Under the pieces are notes generated by a model. The model worked only from the letters and a program-made list of their open reading frames with translations. It was not told the origin of the DNA and ran no database searches. Shown piece by piece: positions 18,292-26,929 of a stretch of DNA of 64,000 nt (position 1 is its first letter; each line of letters begins with the position of its first letter). Where the stretch lies: contig JAHBXW010000020.1 of assembly GCA_019636235.1 (NCBI GenBank), positions 1-64,000 of the forward strand. The letters run 5' to 3'. Source of the DNA: Planctomyces sp. GTDB taxonomy: Bacteria > Planctomycetota > Planctomycetia > Planctomycetales > Planctomycetaceae. The position numbers and the translations under genes were made by a program.

Positions 18292-19047
18292 ATGTCGGAA
18301 TCTCGAGGCCCCGAGGCAGTGGCACGTCCGCACATCGACACCGCCAAGCCCGTGTTCCAGGCGGTCGGCGTGACGAAGACCTACCACATGGGGGATGTGG
18401 ACGTGCAGGCCCTGCGGGGGGTCGATCTGGACCTGTACTCGGGGGAGCTGGCCGTGCTGCTGGGGCCGTCCGGGTCGGGCAAGTCCACGCTGCTGAACAT
18501 CCTGGGGGGGCTGGACATTCCGTCCAGCGGGACGATCCGCTACGGGGACCGCGAGCTGACGGCCTTCGACGACGCGGAGCTGACGCGCTACCGCCGTGAG
18601 CATGTCGGGTTCGTGTTCCAGTTCTACAACCTGATTCCCAGTCTGACCGCGCGGGAGAATGTGGCGCTGATCACGGAGATCGCGAAATCGCCGATGAAGC
18701 CTGAGGAGGCGCTCGATCTGGTCAACCTGGGGCCCCGCATGGACCATTTTCCGGCGCAGTTGTCCGGCGGCGAGCAGCAGCGCGTGGCCATCGCCCGGGC
18801 CATCGCCAAGCGGCCGCAGGTGCTGTTGTGCGACGAGCCGACGGGCGCGCTCGACGTGCATACCGGGATCGTCGTGCTGGAAGTCATCGAGCGGGTGAAC
18901 CGGGAACTGGGGACGACGACGGCGGTGATCACGCACAACGCGATCATTTCGCGGATGTCGGACCGCGTCATTTCACTGTCCGACGGCCGGATCGTGGAGA
19001 CGCACTGGAATCCCGAGAAGCTGCCGGCGAGCAGTCTGGAGTGGTAG
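18292..19047 (+). CDS. LolD/MacB-type ABC transporter ATP-binding protein
   Basis: 251-residue ATPase with Walker [10 protein letters not shown] (58-66), Q-loop [14 protein letters not shown], signature LSGGEQQR, Walker [13 protein letters not shown] and the switch His in VITHN. The pattern [12 protein letters not shown] is that of the LolD/MacB/FtsE-like export class, which works with MacB-type permeases on lipoproteins, peptides or drugs. No permease gene lies on either side; the upstream neighbour is mogA and the downstream one a host-attachment-like gene. The ATG at 18292 was taken over the GTG at 18286, which overlaps the mogA stop. The partner permease must be elsewhere. Confidence 0.88.
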   Translation: MSESRGPEAVARPHIDTAKPVFQAVGVTKTYHMGDVDVQALRGVDLDLYSGELAVLLGPSGSGKSTLLNILGGLDIPSSGTIRYGDRELTAFDDAELTRYRREHVGFVFQFYNLIPSLTARENVALITEIAKSPMKPEEALDLVNLGPRMDHFPAQLSGGEQQRVAIARAIAKRPQVLLCDEPTGALDVHTGIVVLEVIERVNRELGTTTAVITHNAIISRMSDRVISLSDGRIVETHWNPEKLPASSLEW

Positions 19048-19280
19048 CACGGGGCGAATCCGCACACTCTCCAGCGGCGGGCGCGCCGGCGCCGCACGCT
19101 CGGTGAGATGTGAGGCCCGCCTGTGTCGCGTCCCGCCTCGGCGGTTTGCAGGTCTCGCCCCTCTTCACGGAACGGCGCCGCGTTGGTACGCCGGTTGCCA
19201 GTTCCTCCGGCGGCGCTTGTTTGCCCGTCGTCCGATTGCGGTACAGGGCGGGCAAGGCGGCGCCGTACGGGAGATGACAA

Positions 19281-19760
19281 ATGTTCAAACGCGCAGCGCG
19301 ACGCGATTCGCGAATCTGGGTGGTCGTGGCCGATCGAGCCAAAGCCAGAATTTTCTCCGCGGAGTGGGAGGGCCTGACCGGGTTCCGGGAGCTGGAAACG
19401 CTCGTTCATCCTCAAGGGGCCATGCATGCCCGCGATGTCGAAGCCGACACGCATGGTCGAAACCGTGCGCCGGACGGTCACCGCTACACCACGGAGCCCG
19501 CGGGGGACTTTCGGCATCGGACGGCCGACGCATTTGCCAATCGCATCGTCGAGCGGATTGACCAGGGCCGGCAGGCGGGTGAGTTCGGCCGGCTCGTCAT
19601 CGCCGCGCCGCCGCTGATGCTCGGCCGGTTGCGAATGGAGCTGTCGACGGTGCTGAAAGACCTGCTGGTCGCCGACTTCGACCAGGAGTTGACCGGACTG
19701 GGCGAGAAGGAAATTCTCGCGAGGGTGCGGTCGCGGCTGGAAGCGGTCGCGGAGGTCTGA
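19281..19760 (+). CDS. Host attachment protein-like (baeRF-related)
   Basis: 159-residue protein of the 'protein required for attachment to host cells' family, which is related to bacterial/archaeal eRF1-like (baeRF) domains. Typical features are the opening strand WVVVADRAKARIF, the conserved EADTHGRNRAPDGHRYTTEPAGD stretch in parts, a helix in FANRIVERIDQGR, and LVIAAPPLMLGRLR. The family name comes from an Agrobacterium phenotype; in free-living bacteria the role is unknown. It is cytoplasmic, and the BON-like gene follows after 84 bp on the same strand. Confidence 0.83.
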   Translation: MFKRAARRDSRIWVVVADRAKARIFSAEWEGLTGFRELETLVHPQGAMHARDVEADTHGRNRAPDGHRYTTEPAGDFRHRTADAFANRIVERIDQGRQAGEFGRLVIAAPPLMLGRLRMELSTVLKDLLVADFDQELTGLGEKEILARVRSRLEAVAEV

Positions 19761-19844
19761 CGTGACGGAGTCCGCTGCGGAGGGCGTTCCTCCCGGACGG
19801 CGGAGTTCAGACGGGAGTCGATTCCGAGCCGACGAGTCGTCGCC

Positions 19845-20246
19845 ATGCTTCTGTTCGCCTCCAGCTGCGCGTCTCAGCCAGAACGGGAACCTCGTTGCGG
19901 GTCGCCGTCCCAGGACCAGCCCGACGCGGCGTCGCCGGCGCCCGGCCAGGCGCCGCCGCCCGCCGACGGGAGCGTGGAGGCCGCCATCCGGGAGGCGTTC
20001 GACGCCGCCGGCCGGGGGGCCCTGCGTCGGATCCAGGTGCGGATCGACGCCGCCACGATCCGGCTCGTCGGCCTCGTGCCAAACTTCCACTGCAAGCAAA
20101 TGGCCCAGCACATCTGCCTGGAACTGGCCGGGGAGCGGCTGGTCGACAATCAACTGCAGGTCCAACAGCGCATCCCGATCCGACGTCCGGAGCGCCGGAT
20201 CACGCGCGATCGTCCCCGCCGCCCGGACCGCGGGTCGGCGGAGTGA
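19845..20246 (+). CDS. BON-domain-like small protein
   Basis: 133-residue protein. Residues ~45-115 show the BON pattern: an amphipathic helix (VEAAIREAF), strands (IRLVGLVPNF), then a helix (KQMAQHICLELAGERLVDNQLQV). BON domains bind phospholipid or other hydrophobic surfaces and are usually exported. The N-terminus (MLLFASSCASQ) looks like the end of a lipoprotein signal, but it is too short to work as one, so either the start is wrong or the export signal was lost. The tail is Arg-rich (RRPERRITRDRPRRPDR). It converges on the next gene with three bases between stops. Confidence 0.6.
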   Translation: MLLFASSCASQPEREPRCGSPSQDQPDAASPAPGQAPPPADGSVEAAIREAFDAAGRGALRRIQVRIDAATIRLVGLVPNFHCKQMAQHICLELAGERLVDNQLQVQQRIPIRRPERRITRDRPRRPDRGSAE

Positions 20247-20249
20247 CGG

Positions 20250-20702
20250 CTACGAAGCCGCGGCCGTCTCTTCGCCGAGAGCGAGGACGGGCGGCCCGGT
20301 GTTCGCGTCGCCGGACGAGGACTCGGCTGCCGTCAGGTCGGACTGTTCCCGGGCCGCGTCGTCCGCACTGATTTCACGGAACCGTGCCCAGGCGCCGGCG
20401 ATCGTTCCCAGCGGCATGACCTCCGTGAACGGAATCGAGCAATAGATCGCTGCGATGACGCCGCACAGCAGGCTCTCCCGGCCGGACAACCGCAGGCAGC
20501 GGCCCAGCCAGAATCCGGCCAGCCCGCCGATCGCCGGTCCCGCGTAGAGTCCGATCGGGCCGAGCGTCAGCAGGTCGATGCTGTCGATGATCATGCCCGC
20601 CGCGATCGGGCCGAACGCGCGATTCAGGCGCCGACCGACCTGCACGGCGGCACGTCCGGAGTCGACCGTCAGGGGCGGTGCGATTGATGTGTTGCGGTCC
20701 AT
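20250..20702 (-). CDS. Hypothetical membrane protein
   Basis: 150-residue protein with two to three hydrophobic segments (about 30-50 FGPIAAGMIIDSIDLLTLGPIG, 55-70, and 85-105 LLCGVIAAIYCSIPF) and Gly-rich turns, followed by a polar Ala/Asp/Ser-rich tail. The start at 20702 has a strong GAGAGGGGGG Shine-Dalgarno tract. I do not recognise a named family; the layout is that of a small integral membrane protein, possibly of the DUF4112-like or related type. It is divergent from the RfbD gene. Confidence 0.6.
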   Translation of the reverse strand: MDRNTSIAPPLTVDSGRAAVQVGRRLNRAFGPIAAGMIIDSIDLLTLGPIGLYAGPAIGGLAGFWLGRCLRLSGRESLLCGVIAAIYCSIPFTEVMPLGTIAGAWARFREISADDAAREQSDLTAAESSSGDANTGPPVLALGEETAAAS

Positions 20703-20943
20703 GGCGCGGTCCCCCCTCTCATCTGGCGTTCGCTGGCAGTCTCCTCGGATGGGACCCCGCTTCCGGCGGCGTCCCCGTTCCCCCCGCAACGGGCCGTAAC
20801 GAACCGCGGATCAGCCGTTCGGCGCGGATTTCCGGGAATTCGCAGCAACCCTCGCCGATGCCTTACACTGCGGGCGATTCGTCCGTGCATTCCGTCCTCC
20901 GCGCCCTGCGCCCCGCCCGGCTTCCCGACCCCCCGCACCAGGC

Positions 20944-21816
20944 ATGTCGATCCGCATTGCCCTCCTCGGCGCCGCCGGTCAGCTCGCCGCCGACCTCCGG
21001 CCGCTGCTCCCGGGATCCGTCGTCCCACTGACCCATGACGACATCGAACTCACCGACCCCGCGTCGATCGACCGGGTGTTCGAAGCTCAGGCGTTCGACC
21101 TCGTCATCAACGCCGCATCCTACAATCTCGTCGACCGCGCTGAACAGCAGCCCGAACCCGCCTTCGCCGTCAACGCCTACGGCGTCCGCAGTCTCGCACA
21201 GGCCTGCGCTCGACGAGCTGTCCCGCTGCTGCACATCAGCACCGATTACGTGTTCGGCGGGGACAGCGATCGGCGGACGCCGTACTCCGAAAGCGACTGC
21301 CCGGCGCCGGTCAGCGTCTACGGCGTCAGCAAGCTCGCGGGGGAGCAGTTCGTCCGCGCGATCTGCCCGCAGCACTGCATCGTCCGGACCTGCGGGCTGT
21401 ACGGACTGGCCGCGACGCGCGCCAAAGGCAACTTTCTGGAGACCATGCTGCGGCTGGCTCAGACGAAACCGGAGGTGCGGGTCGTGGATGACCAGCGCTG
21501 CACTCCCAGCTTTACAGAGGACGTCGCGGCGGCGATCGTCGCCCTGATTGCCGCCAACGCGCGGGGCACGTTTCATGTGACGAACTCCGGCGACGCCACG
21601 TGGCGCGAGCTTGCCGAGGAGCTGTTCCGTCAGGCCGGACAGTCCGTGCGGGTGACCCCGATCACATCCGCGGAATTCGGGGCCGCCGCCCGGCGTCCGT
21701 CGTACAGCGTGCTGGATGGTTTGCGACTGCGCGCCGCGACTGGTCGGGATCTGCCCGACTGGCGGGACGCGGTGGCGCGATATCTCAAGGCCCGCCAGGC
21801 GCGGCCCGAGGACTGA
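20944..21816 (+). CDS. rfbD: dTDP-4-dehydrorhamnose reductase (RmlD/RfbD)
   Basis: 290-residue extended short-chain dehydrogenase of the RmlD type, which makes dTDP-L-rhamnose from dTDP-4-keto-L-rhamnose with NAD(P)H. The Rossmann motif GAAGQLA is near residue 10, STDYVFGGD lies in the middle, and the catalytic YxxxK is in VYGVSKLAGE. C-terminal TPITSAEFGAAARRPSYSVLD fits the family substrate region. The other rml genes (rmlA, B, C) are not in this window. The ComB gene follows after 56 bp on the same strand. Confidence 0.88.
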   Translation: MSIRIALLGAAGQLAADLRPLLPGSVVPLTHDDIELTDPASIDRVFEAQAFDLVINAASYNLVDRAEQQPEPAFAVNAYGVRSLAQACARRAVPLLHISTDYVFGGDSDRRTPYSESDCPAPVSVYGVSKLAGEQFVRAICPQHCIVRTCGLYGLAATRAKGNFLETMLRLAQTKPEVRVVDDQRCTPSFTEDVAAAIVALIAANARGTFHVTNSGDATWRELAEELFRQAGQSVRVTPITSAEFGAAARRPSYSVLDGLRLRAATGRDLPDWRDAVARYLKARQARPED

Positions 21817-21872
21817 ACCGCCACCGATTGCATCGTTCTGTTTCGCACTGACATTTCCGGGATTCTCGTTCG

Positions 21873-22679
21873 ATGCGCGTCCACGTCGCCCTGCATTTCC
21901 ATCAGCTCACGCCCGAGATGCTCGCAGGCAGCGTCGCGGTCGTGATCGACGTGCTGCGCGCCAGCACGACGATCGTGCATGCCCTCGCCGCGGGGGCGGA
22001 AGCCGTCATTCCCTGCCAGGAGGTTGAGGAGGCCCGGAACCTGAAGCGGGAACGGCCGGACGAGAAGTTCCTGCTGGGAGGGGAACGTCAGGGCCTGCGC
22101 ATCCCGGGCTTCGATTTTGACAACTCGCCGTTCGCCTATGCCGCGGACGTCGTTCGCGGCCGGGCTATTGCGTTCACCACGACGAACGGGACGCGGGCGC
22201 TGGCGGCGGCCGCGGGGGCGGCCCGGGTTCTGGTGGGTGCGTTCGTCAATCGGGCGGCAATCGTGCGGGAGCTGCGCCGCGCGGGACGTCCGGTGTGTCT
22301 GGTATGTGCGGGGACGGATGGCGGCATCACCGCCGAGGATGTGCTGTTCGCGGGGACGGCGGCGATGGACCTGGTCGGCGACGTGCAGGACTCAGGTCCC
22401 GCCTCGGCGGCGGTGTCGATCGGCGAACTCGAAGCGTCGAAGCCGGAGGACGTCGAGGATCCGCTGGGAACGGCCGTCGCGTTCGCTCGGGCGCACGGCT
22501 CGACGCTGGCGGAACGGCTGGCGACGCTGCGGGCCAGCCGCGGCGGCCGAAACCTGATCGAGATCGGCCAGGCGTCGGACATCGAGAGGGCTGCAGAGGA
22601 CAGCCTGTTTGCGACGATTCCGGAGTGGGACCGGGGGGCGAACCGGTTCGTCGCCGCCGACGCTGAGCGGTCTGACTGA
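21873..22679 (+). CDS. comB: 2-phosphosulfolactate phosphatase (ComB)
   Basis: 268-residue ComB protein, named for the coenzyme M pathway enzyme that dephosphorylates 2-phosphosulfolactate with Mg2+. Characteristic stretches are VVIDVLRASTTIVHAL near the N-terminus, LLGGERQG, DFDNSPFAYA, the FTTTNGTRAL motif, and CAGTDGGITAEDVLFAG. Planctomycetes are not known to make coenzyme M, so the natural substrate may be another phosphorylated acid or sulfolactate in sulfonate metabolism. Its stop codon and that of the convergent next gene share the six-base palindrome TGATCA at 22677-22682. Confidence 0.9.
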   Translation: MRVHVALHFHQLTPEMLAGSVAVVIDVLRASTTIVHALAAGAEAVIPCQEVEEARNLKRERPDEKFLLGGERQGLRIPGFDFDNSPFAYAADVVRGRAIAFTTTNGTRALAAAAGAARVLVGAFVNRAAIVRELRRAGRPVCLVCAGTDGGITAEDVLFAGTAAMDLVGDVQDSGPASAAVSIGELEASKPEDVEDPLGTAVAFARAHGSTLAERLATLRASRGGRNLIEIGQASDIERAAEDSLFATIPEWDRGANRFVAADAERSD

Positions 22680-23339
22680 TCAGATGGGGCTCGGATCAGT
22701 GGGCCCTTCATCGATCAGGCGCCGCCGGGATCGCTCGCGCCGCCACCAGACGGCCAGCGCGGCCGTCAGCACGGCGCCGGCCCAGCGCATCCCGCCTTCC
22801 GCGAAGACGACCGCGCCGTTGAACACGATCAGCCCCAGAAATGCGTGCAGCGAAACGGAGGCCCAGCGCGGTCGAGCCGCACGGGCGTCCGGGGCCAGTT
22901 GCCACAGCGCAGCATCCAGCGGCCACAGTATTGTGAACAGGTACGAGACGTAGATCCCCTCGCCGAAGCCGCTTTCGGTCGCCGTCGCCGCGAAGGCCCG
23001 CGCGTGCGACCAGCCATGCACGAAGTGGAATGCCATCGCCACATGCACGAGATACGCGGCGCTGCCCCACGTCCACAGCCAGCGGGCGGACCGTCCCGCC
23101 GCCGTCCGAGCCCGCCAACCGGCATCGTCCAGCGTCAGCATCAACGCCAGCGCAGCGAAGTACGCCACGACCGCGATGCGGATCGGCCAGCGGACGAGCG
23201 TATCCTCAGGACGCGCCGTCACTGTCGCCAGCCCCAGCATCCCCAGCAGTCCAAGCGCGCCGGCGAGAGCTCCGATCGTGTCCAGGCGCGTCCGTTCGCG
23301 TGGCGTGAGTTCGAACTGCGTCGGCGACGAGGTGTCCAT
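22680..23339 (-). CDS. Hypothetical multi-pass membrane protein
   Basis: 219-residue integral membrane protein with about five to six hydrophobic segments (GALGLLGMLGLATV, IAVVAYFAALALMLTL, WTWGSAAYLVHVAMAF, VSYLFTILWPLDAALW, HAFLGLIVFNGAVVFA, GAVLTAALAVWW). Conserved-looking features inside the membrane part are His-containing (VHVAMAFHFVHGWSH), which might bind a metal or haem. It has no named family that I recognise. The ATG at 23339 lies 23 bp after the stop of the Ldh-type gene on the same strand, so they are likely cotranscribed. Confidence 0.65.
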   Translation of the reverse strand: MDTSSPTQFELTPRERTRLDTIGALAGALGLLGMLGLATVTARPEDTLVRWPIRIAVVAYFAALALMLTLDDAGWRARTAAGRSARWLWTWGSAAYLVHVAMAFHFVHGWSHARAFAATATESGFGEGIYVSYLFTILWPLDAALWQLAPDARAARPRWASVSLHAFLGLIVFNGAVVFAEGGMRWAGAVLTAALAVWWRRERSRRRLIDEGPTDPSPI

Positions 23340-23362
23340 GGGCGAAGAGGGTTCCCGTTCGC

Positions 23363-24418
23363 TCAAGGGGCATCGCACCGCGGCGGCGGAGTCGGCGCGC
23401 CCCGCGTCCATCCGCCAGGGGTCGCCTGCCCGAGCGCCGCATGCACGGAGTCCCGCAGTGGAATGCCCTCCGATCGGATCCGATCAGCCCGCGCGGCGTC
23501 TTCATCGCCGGCCAGGCGGACCCGGTCGAACCCCGGCAGCGGCGGCAGTCCGCGGATGTCGTCCATCTCGGCCGTCACCCGCTTGGCGAAGTCCGCGGGA
23601 TCGATGAACTCGGCCGGTTGAATGGCCTGGAAAAAGTGCTGCGAATCTTCCGCGGCGCCGGGGCGTTTGCGGCGGATCGGCAGACGGCCCCCCGCGAGCC
23701 CTCCGCACAGCACCGAACACACGAACGCCAATCCGAATCCGCGCGGGCCGGCCATCGGCAGCAGCGTCGTGGCGGCGACGGCGTCCGTCGTGGGGCGTCC
23801 CTCCGCGTCGAGCGCCAGGCCCGCATCGAGCGGTCGTCCGTCGACGGCGGCGGCCCGCACGTCGCTCCAGGACGTTGCTCCGGTGGAAAAGTCGAGCACA
23901 AACGGCGGCCGGCCCGGGACGGGAATCGCCCAGGCCAGGGGGTGATTGCCGACCGCCGGGCGGTTTGATCCGTAGGCCGCGACGCTCGCCTGGCCGGAGC
24001 TGGACGTCACAAAGCCAATCAACCCTTCGCGCGCCGCAAGCAGCGCGAAGACGGAGGCGGCGCCCAGCGACTGGCTGTTCCCCACGACGGCCGTACCCAC
24101 GCCGACCCCATTCGCCTTGGCGATCGCGGACTCCATGCCCTTCGTCGCCGCCACCGCGCCGGCCGCACGGCTGCCGTCAAGCACCGCGACGGCCGCGGTT
24201 TCATGGACCGTCAGCACCCGTCCGCGAGGATCGATGTCGCCGGCCGCCAGCGCTTCCAGCAGCGTCAGCGCCGAGGCCGCGCCGTATTCCGGCAGCCCGC
24301 GGAGGTCGGCGTCGATCAGCCGCTGCGCGACAGTCTCGGCGTCGAACTTGAACAGGCATTTGGAGACGAGCAGCCGCAGCAGCAGGTCGCGTACGTCATC
24401 GACGGGAACGTGAATCAC
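23363..24418 (-). CDS. Ldh-family (malate/L-lactate dehydrogenase) oxidoreductase
   Basis: 351-residue member of the Ldh_2 family (malate/L-lactate/ureidoglycolate dehydrogenases), NAD(P)-dependent and not homologous to classical MDH. Family marks are ADLRGLPEYGAASAL near the N-terminus, GVGTAVVGNSQSLGAA, NRPAVGNHPLAWAIPVPG, and GPRGFGLAFVCSVLCGGLAGG. It is cytoplasmic and the exact 2-hydroxyacid cannot be assigned. The C-terminal 15 residues are Pro/Gly/Thr-rich and atypical. It heads a two-gene unit with the membrane protein downstream. Confidence 0.86.
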   Translation of the reverse strand: MIHVPVDDVRDLLLRLLVSKCLFKFDAETVAQRLIDADLRGLPEYGAASALTLLEALAAGDIDPRGRVLTVHETAAVAVLDGSRAAGAVAATKGMESAIAKANGVGVGTAVVGNSQSLGAASVFALLAAREGLIGFVTSSSGQASVAAYGSNRPAVGNHPLAWAIPVPGRPPFVLDFSTGATSWSDVRAAAVDGRPLDAGLALDAEGRPTTDAVAATTLLPMAGPRGFGLAFVCSVLCGGLAGGRLPIRRKRPGAAEDSQHFFQAIQPAEFIDPADFAKRVTAEMDDIRGLPPLPGFDRVRLAGDEDAARADRIRSEGIPLRDSVHAALGQATPGGWTRGAPTPPPRCDAP

Positions 24419-24774
24419 GGCGAGTCCGAGTGGGCAGGAGGGGTGGTGATGAGTCGGCGGACGCGGCGGAGAACTCCGAGCGCAAATGACCGCTGCAGCC
24501 TACCGAACCCGCTGCAGGGCCGATACGCAACCGGCCGCGCTCGCCGGCCGTCGCAGGGCGGGGATCTGCAGCGCGGTCGTGCGACGGACGGCTGGCGTTG
24601 AAGCGCGCGACGGGCGGACGAATTCATCCCGCTCGTTCATGCAAGACTGCCAACTACCTGTCACCGCCGTCGCTACGGTTTCGCTCGGGCAGGATGACTT
24701 TTTTTCTGCGGGCCGGGCAGGGAAGCGCGAGCTCCGGTCCGCAGTTTCGTCACAGCTCTTCAGAGGGCCGGAAG
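24419..24774. other. Divergent intergenic region (356 bp)
   Basis: The region lies between the Ldh-type gene (minus) and the small membrane protein gene (plus). There are open frames on both strands, but none has a start with a ribosome-binding site or recognisable product. A T7 run (24707-24713 area) is the only A/T-rich spot. No tRNA or strong hairpin is seen. Confidence 0.5.
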
Positions 24775-25305
24775 ATGCAACATGCCGAGATCGTCGGGCT
24801 GGTGGTCGCGTACACGCTGACGGGCGCGTTCGTGTTCACAGTCGTCGTCACCTGCATCGCGCTGCTCATTCCGAGCGTGATTCCCAGCCGGAACGTGCGG
24901 CGGGCGTTGATGGGCACGTTGATCCTCGAAGTCGCGGCAGGGGGCGTCGGCTACTACCTGGACTTCCTGAAATTCAATCCGAAGCAGGTGGCCCAGGACA
25001 TCGGCGGGCGCGCGGCCGCGAAAGCGCTCGTCGCCATCGAACCTCCGATTCCCGAACCGAACGAGGCCCAGCGCGACGTTGTCGCGCCGGCCGTGGAATA
25101 CGTCTCAGCATTCGAGTTTCCTCCGGGATCTCCGGCCTCCATCGACCAGCAGGCATTGCTGAAGCAACTCCGGCAAAGCGCGGGTGAAACGTCGCCTGAG
25201 AAGTCCAACGCAGTCTTCTGGACCAATCTCAACACCTTCCGTGACGCAGCCAGCGCCTACGCCGAGACAGGCAAGTGGCAGCGCCTGGAACTCCCCGCTC
25301 AGTAG
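24775..25305 (+). CDS. Membrane-anchored hypothetical protein upstream of CTQ operon
   Basis: 176-residue protein with two N-terminal membrane segments (about 6-30 VGLVVAYTLTGAFVFTVVVT and 45-65 LMGTLILEVAAGGVGYYL) and a ~115-residue polar domain expected outside the membrane. I do not recognise it. The ATG at 24775 is preferred over upstream in-frame starts because it opens the first membrane helix. It ends 77 bp before the LodA-like gene on the same strand and may belong to that operon. Confidence 0.65.
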   Translation: MQHAEIVGLVVAYTLTGAFVFTVVVTCIALLIPSVIPSRNVRRALMGTLILEVAAGGVGYYLDFLKFNPKQVAQDIGGRAAAKALVAIEPPIPEPNEAQRDVVAPAVEYVSAFEFPPGSPASIDQQALLKQLRQSAGETSPEKSNAVFWTNLNTFRDAASAYAETGKWQRLELPAQ

Positions 25306-25382
25306 GCCCCGGAGCGGATCAGGCGGAGCCACGTCGCGCGCAGCAGAGTTCGCTTCTCAGTTCCTTTCTCCATGGGTCTCAC

Positions 25383-26867
25383 ATGATCACCAAGTACCGG
25401 ATTCATCCCTCGATCGGCATCGCACGGATCGGCAACAGCGCGAACGACTGGTTCGACGGCCCCGACGTCCCCTCGCTGGCGTTCACGCCCCCCGGCGGCG
25501 CCTATCGCGATGCCTCCGGCCGCATCAAGCGCCAAGCCGCGAAGTTCCGAATCTATGAGTCGACCTACGACCCCACCGACCTGACGCACCCGGTCTCCGT
25601 CCGTGAAATCACCAGCGCGGACGCCGAGATCGAATGGCACGTTCAACTGGCGAACCTCAAATCCTTCGAGCGTGATCCCGCTGGAGGCGGAAACGTCCCG
25701 GTCCCCAACAGTCCGCCGACAGGCTCCGTTCGTCCGGGGGACATGCACGAGATTCAGGGCAGCGTGTTCGGCCACAATCTGCTGCTGGGCCGCCTGATGA
25801 CCGACGACGATGGACGGCTGCGCGTGCTGGGCGGGCTCGGCCGGTCGGAATCGCCAAGCGGCGAGCCGCTGGTCAGCCTGTTCAATCCCGGCTGGTACGA
25901 CGACGTCTCGGATGGACCGGTGCGGGCGACGATCCGGCTGCACGGCACGAATGATGTGCCGGTCGTTGAATCGGCCTGGGTCGTCGTGGGCGTCCCGGCG
26001 TACGCGCATCCGGTCGTCAGCATCGTGACGATGTGGGACCTGGCGTACGACATCGCCGTGCGTCACTTCGGACATCCGTTGCCGGTCCGCGTGTCGTTCA
26101 CGCGCGACATCTACCCGATTCTGCAGCGCACCGTGCTGATGCAATGGGCATCGGGTCTGGCGCGGGTGGGGCACGGTCCGGGCCGGAGGGGAGATTTTCT
26201 CGAACCTGCCCTGCTGGGTCTGTTGGCCAGCAATGACAGCGCTCCCGGTTCGCCGGCCCGCGCGGCCCGGGAGCGTGTTTTCGACAAGCTCCGGAATCCG
26301 CTGGGCGGGACGGGGGGCAACATGCCGCGCCTGCCCGGACCGCCTTCCCCCGTCACTCCGAATGCCGATGGCTTCACCGTCACCCAGGTCCAGTTCGACC
26401 TGATGCAGAGATGGAGGCAGGGGAGCTTCGATCCGGACTGGGCAGGCCCGCCGCCAGAGCCGGTGTTCAGCGCGTTGAGTCCGGCGGAGCAGACGGCGGC
26501 GCTGGACCACACCGGACTGTGGACGGGCGTCGGCGGGTCCTTCCTGCCGGGAATCGAAGTCAGCAGCGCGTTTGCCCAATGGACGACGTACGCGTCGCCG
26601 TTTCGCATTCAACCCACGTTGCCGGCGGGAACCTTGACGGCTGGGCTGTCCGTTCCCTGGCAGGCGGACTTCACGGCCTGCGGCAGCAATTATTGGCCGG
26701 GAGCGCGTCCGAACGAAGTGACGGACAACGGCACGGCCTTTCACCAATGGACGACGTACACCATGCCGCAGATGGTGGCTGACTGGTGGAAGCTGGGCTT
26801 TCTGGCGTGGCGGCCGCTGCAGTCCGGCGTCGCGGGCATTCTGGAGACGGAGAAAGTCGTTCCGTAG
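25383..26867 (+). CDS. LodA/GoxA-type CTQ-dependent oxidase, short form
   Basis: 494-residue protein of the LodA/GoxA family (L-lysine epsilon-oxidase, glycine oxidase), whose cofactor cysteine tryptophylquinone is built from a Cys and a Trp of the same chain. The N-terminus KYRIHPSIGIARIGNS is the family signature. Near the C-terminus, WQADFTAC gives Asp429 and Cys433, matching the Asp512/Cys516 pair I recall for LodA; the Trp partner is likely Trp468 or Trp469 in VADWWKLGF. The spacing (~35 residues) is shorter than the 65 of LodA, and the whole protein is about 230 residues shorter. No signal peptide is visible. Next comes a c-type cytochrome gene, then a LodB-like flavoprotein gene. Confidence 0.87.
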   Translation: MITKYRIHPSIGIARIGNSANDWFDGPDVPSLAFTPPGGAYRDASGRIKRQAAKFRIYESTYDPTDLTHPVSVREITSADAEIEWHVQLANLKSFERDPAGGGNVPVPNSPPTGSVRPGDMHEIQGSVFGHNLLLGRLMTDDDGRLRVLGGLGRSESPSGEPLVSLFNPGWYDDVSDGPVRATIRLHGTNDVPVVESAWVVVGVPAYAHPVVSIVTMWDLAYDIAVRHFGHPLPVRVSFTRDIYPILQRTVLMQWASGLARVGHGPGRRGDFLEPALLGLLASNDSAPGSPARAARERVFDKLRNPLGGTGGNMPRLPGPPSPVTPNADGFTVTQVQFDLMQRWRQGSFDPDWAGPPPEPVFSALSPAEQTAALDHTGLWTGVGGSFLPGIEVSSAFAQWTTYASPFRIQPTLPAGTLTAGLSVPWQADFTACGSNYWPGARPNEVTDNGTAFHQWTTYTMPQMVADWWKLGFLAWRPLQSGVAGILETEKVVP

Positions 26868-26929
26868 CGTCGGTTGGCGGCGCGTGATGCGTCTGGTGGA
26901 TTCAAGGGCCCCTTTCTGGAGAGACTCCC

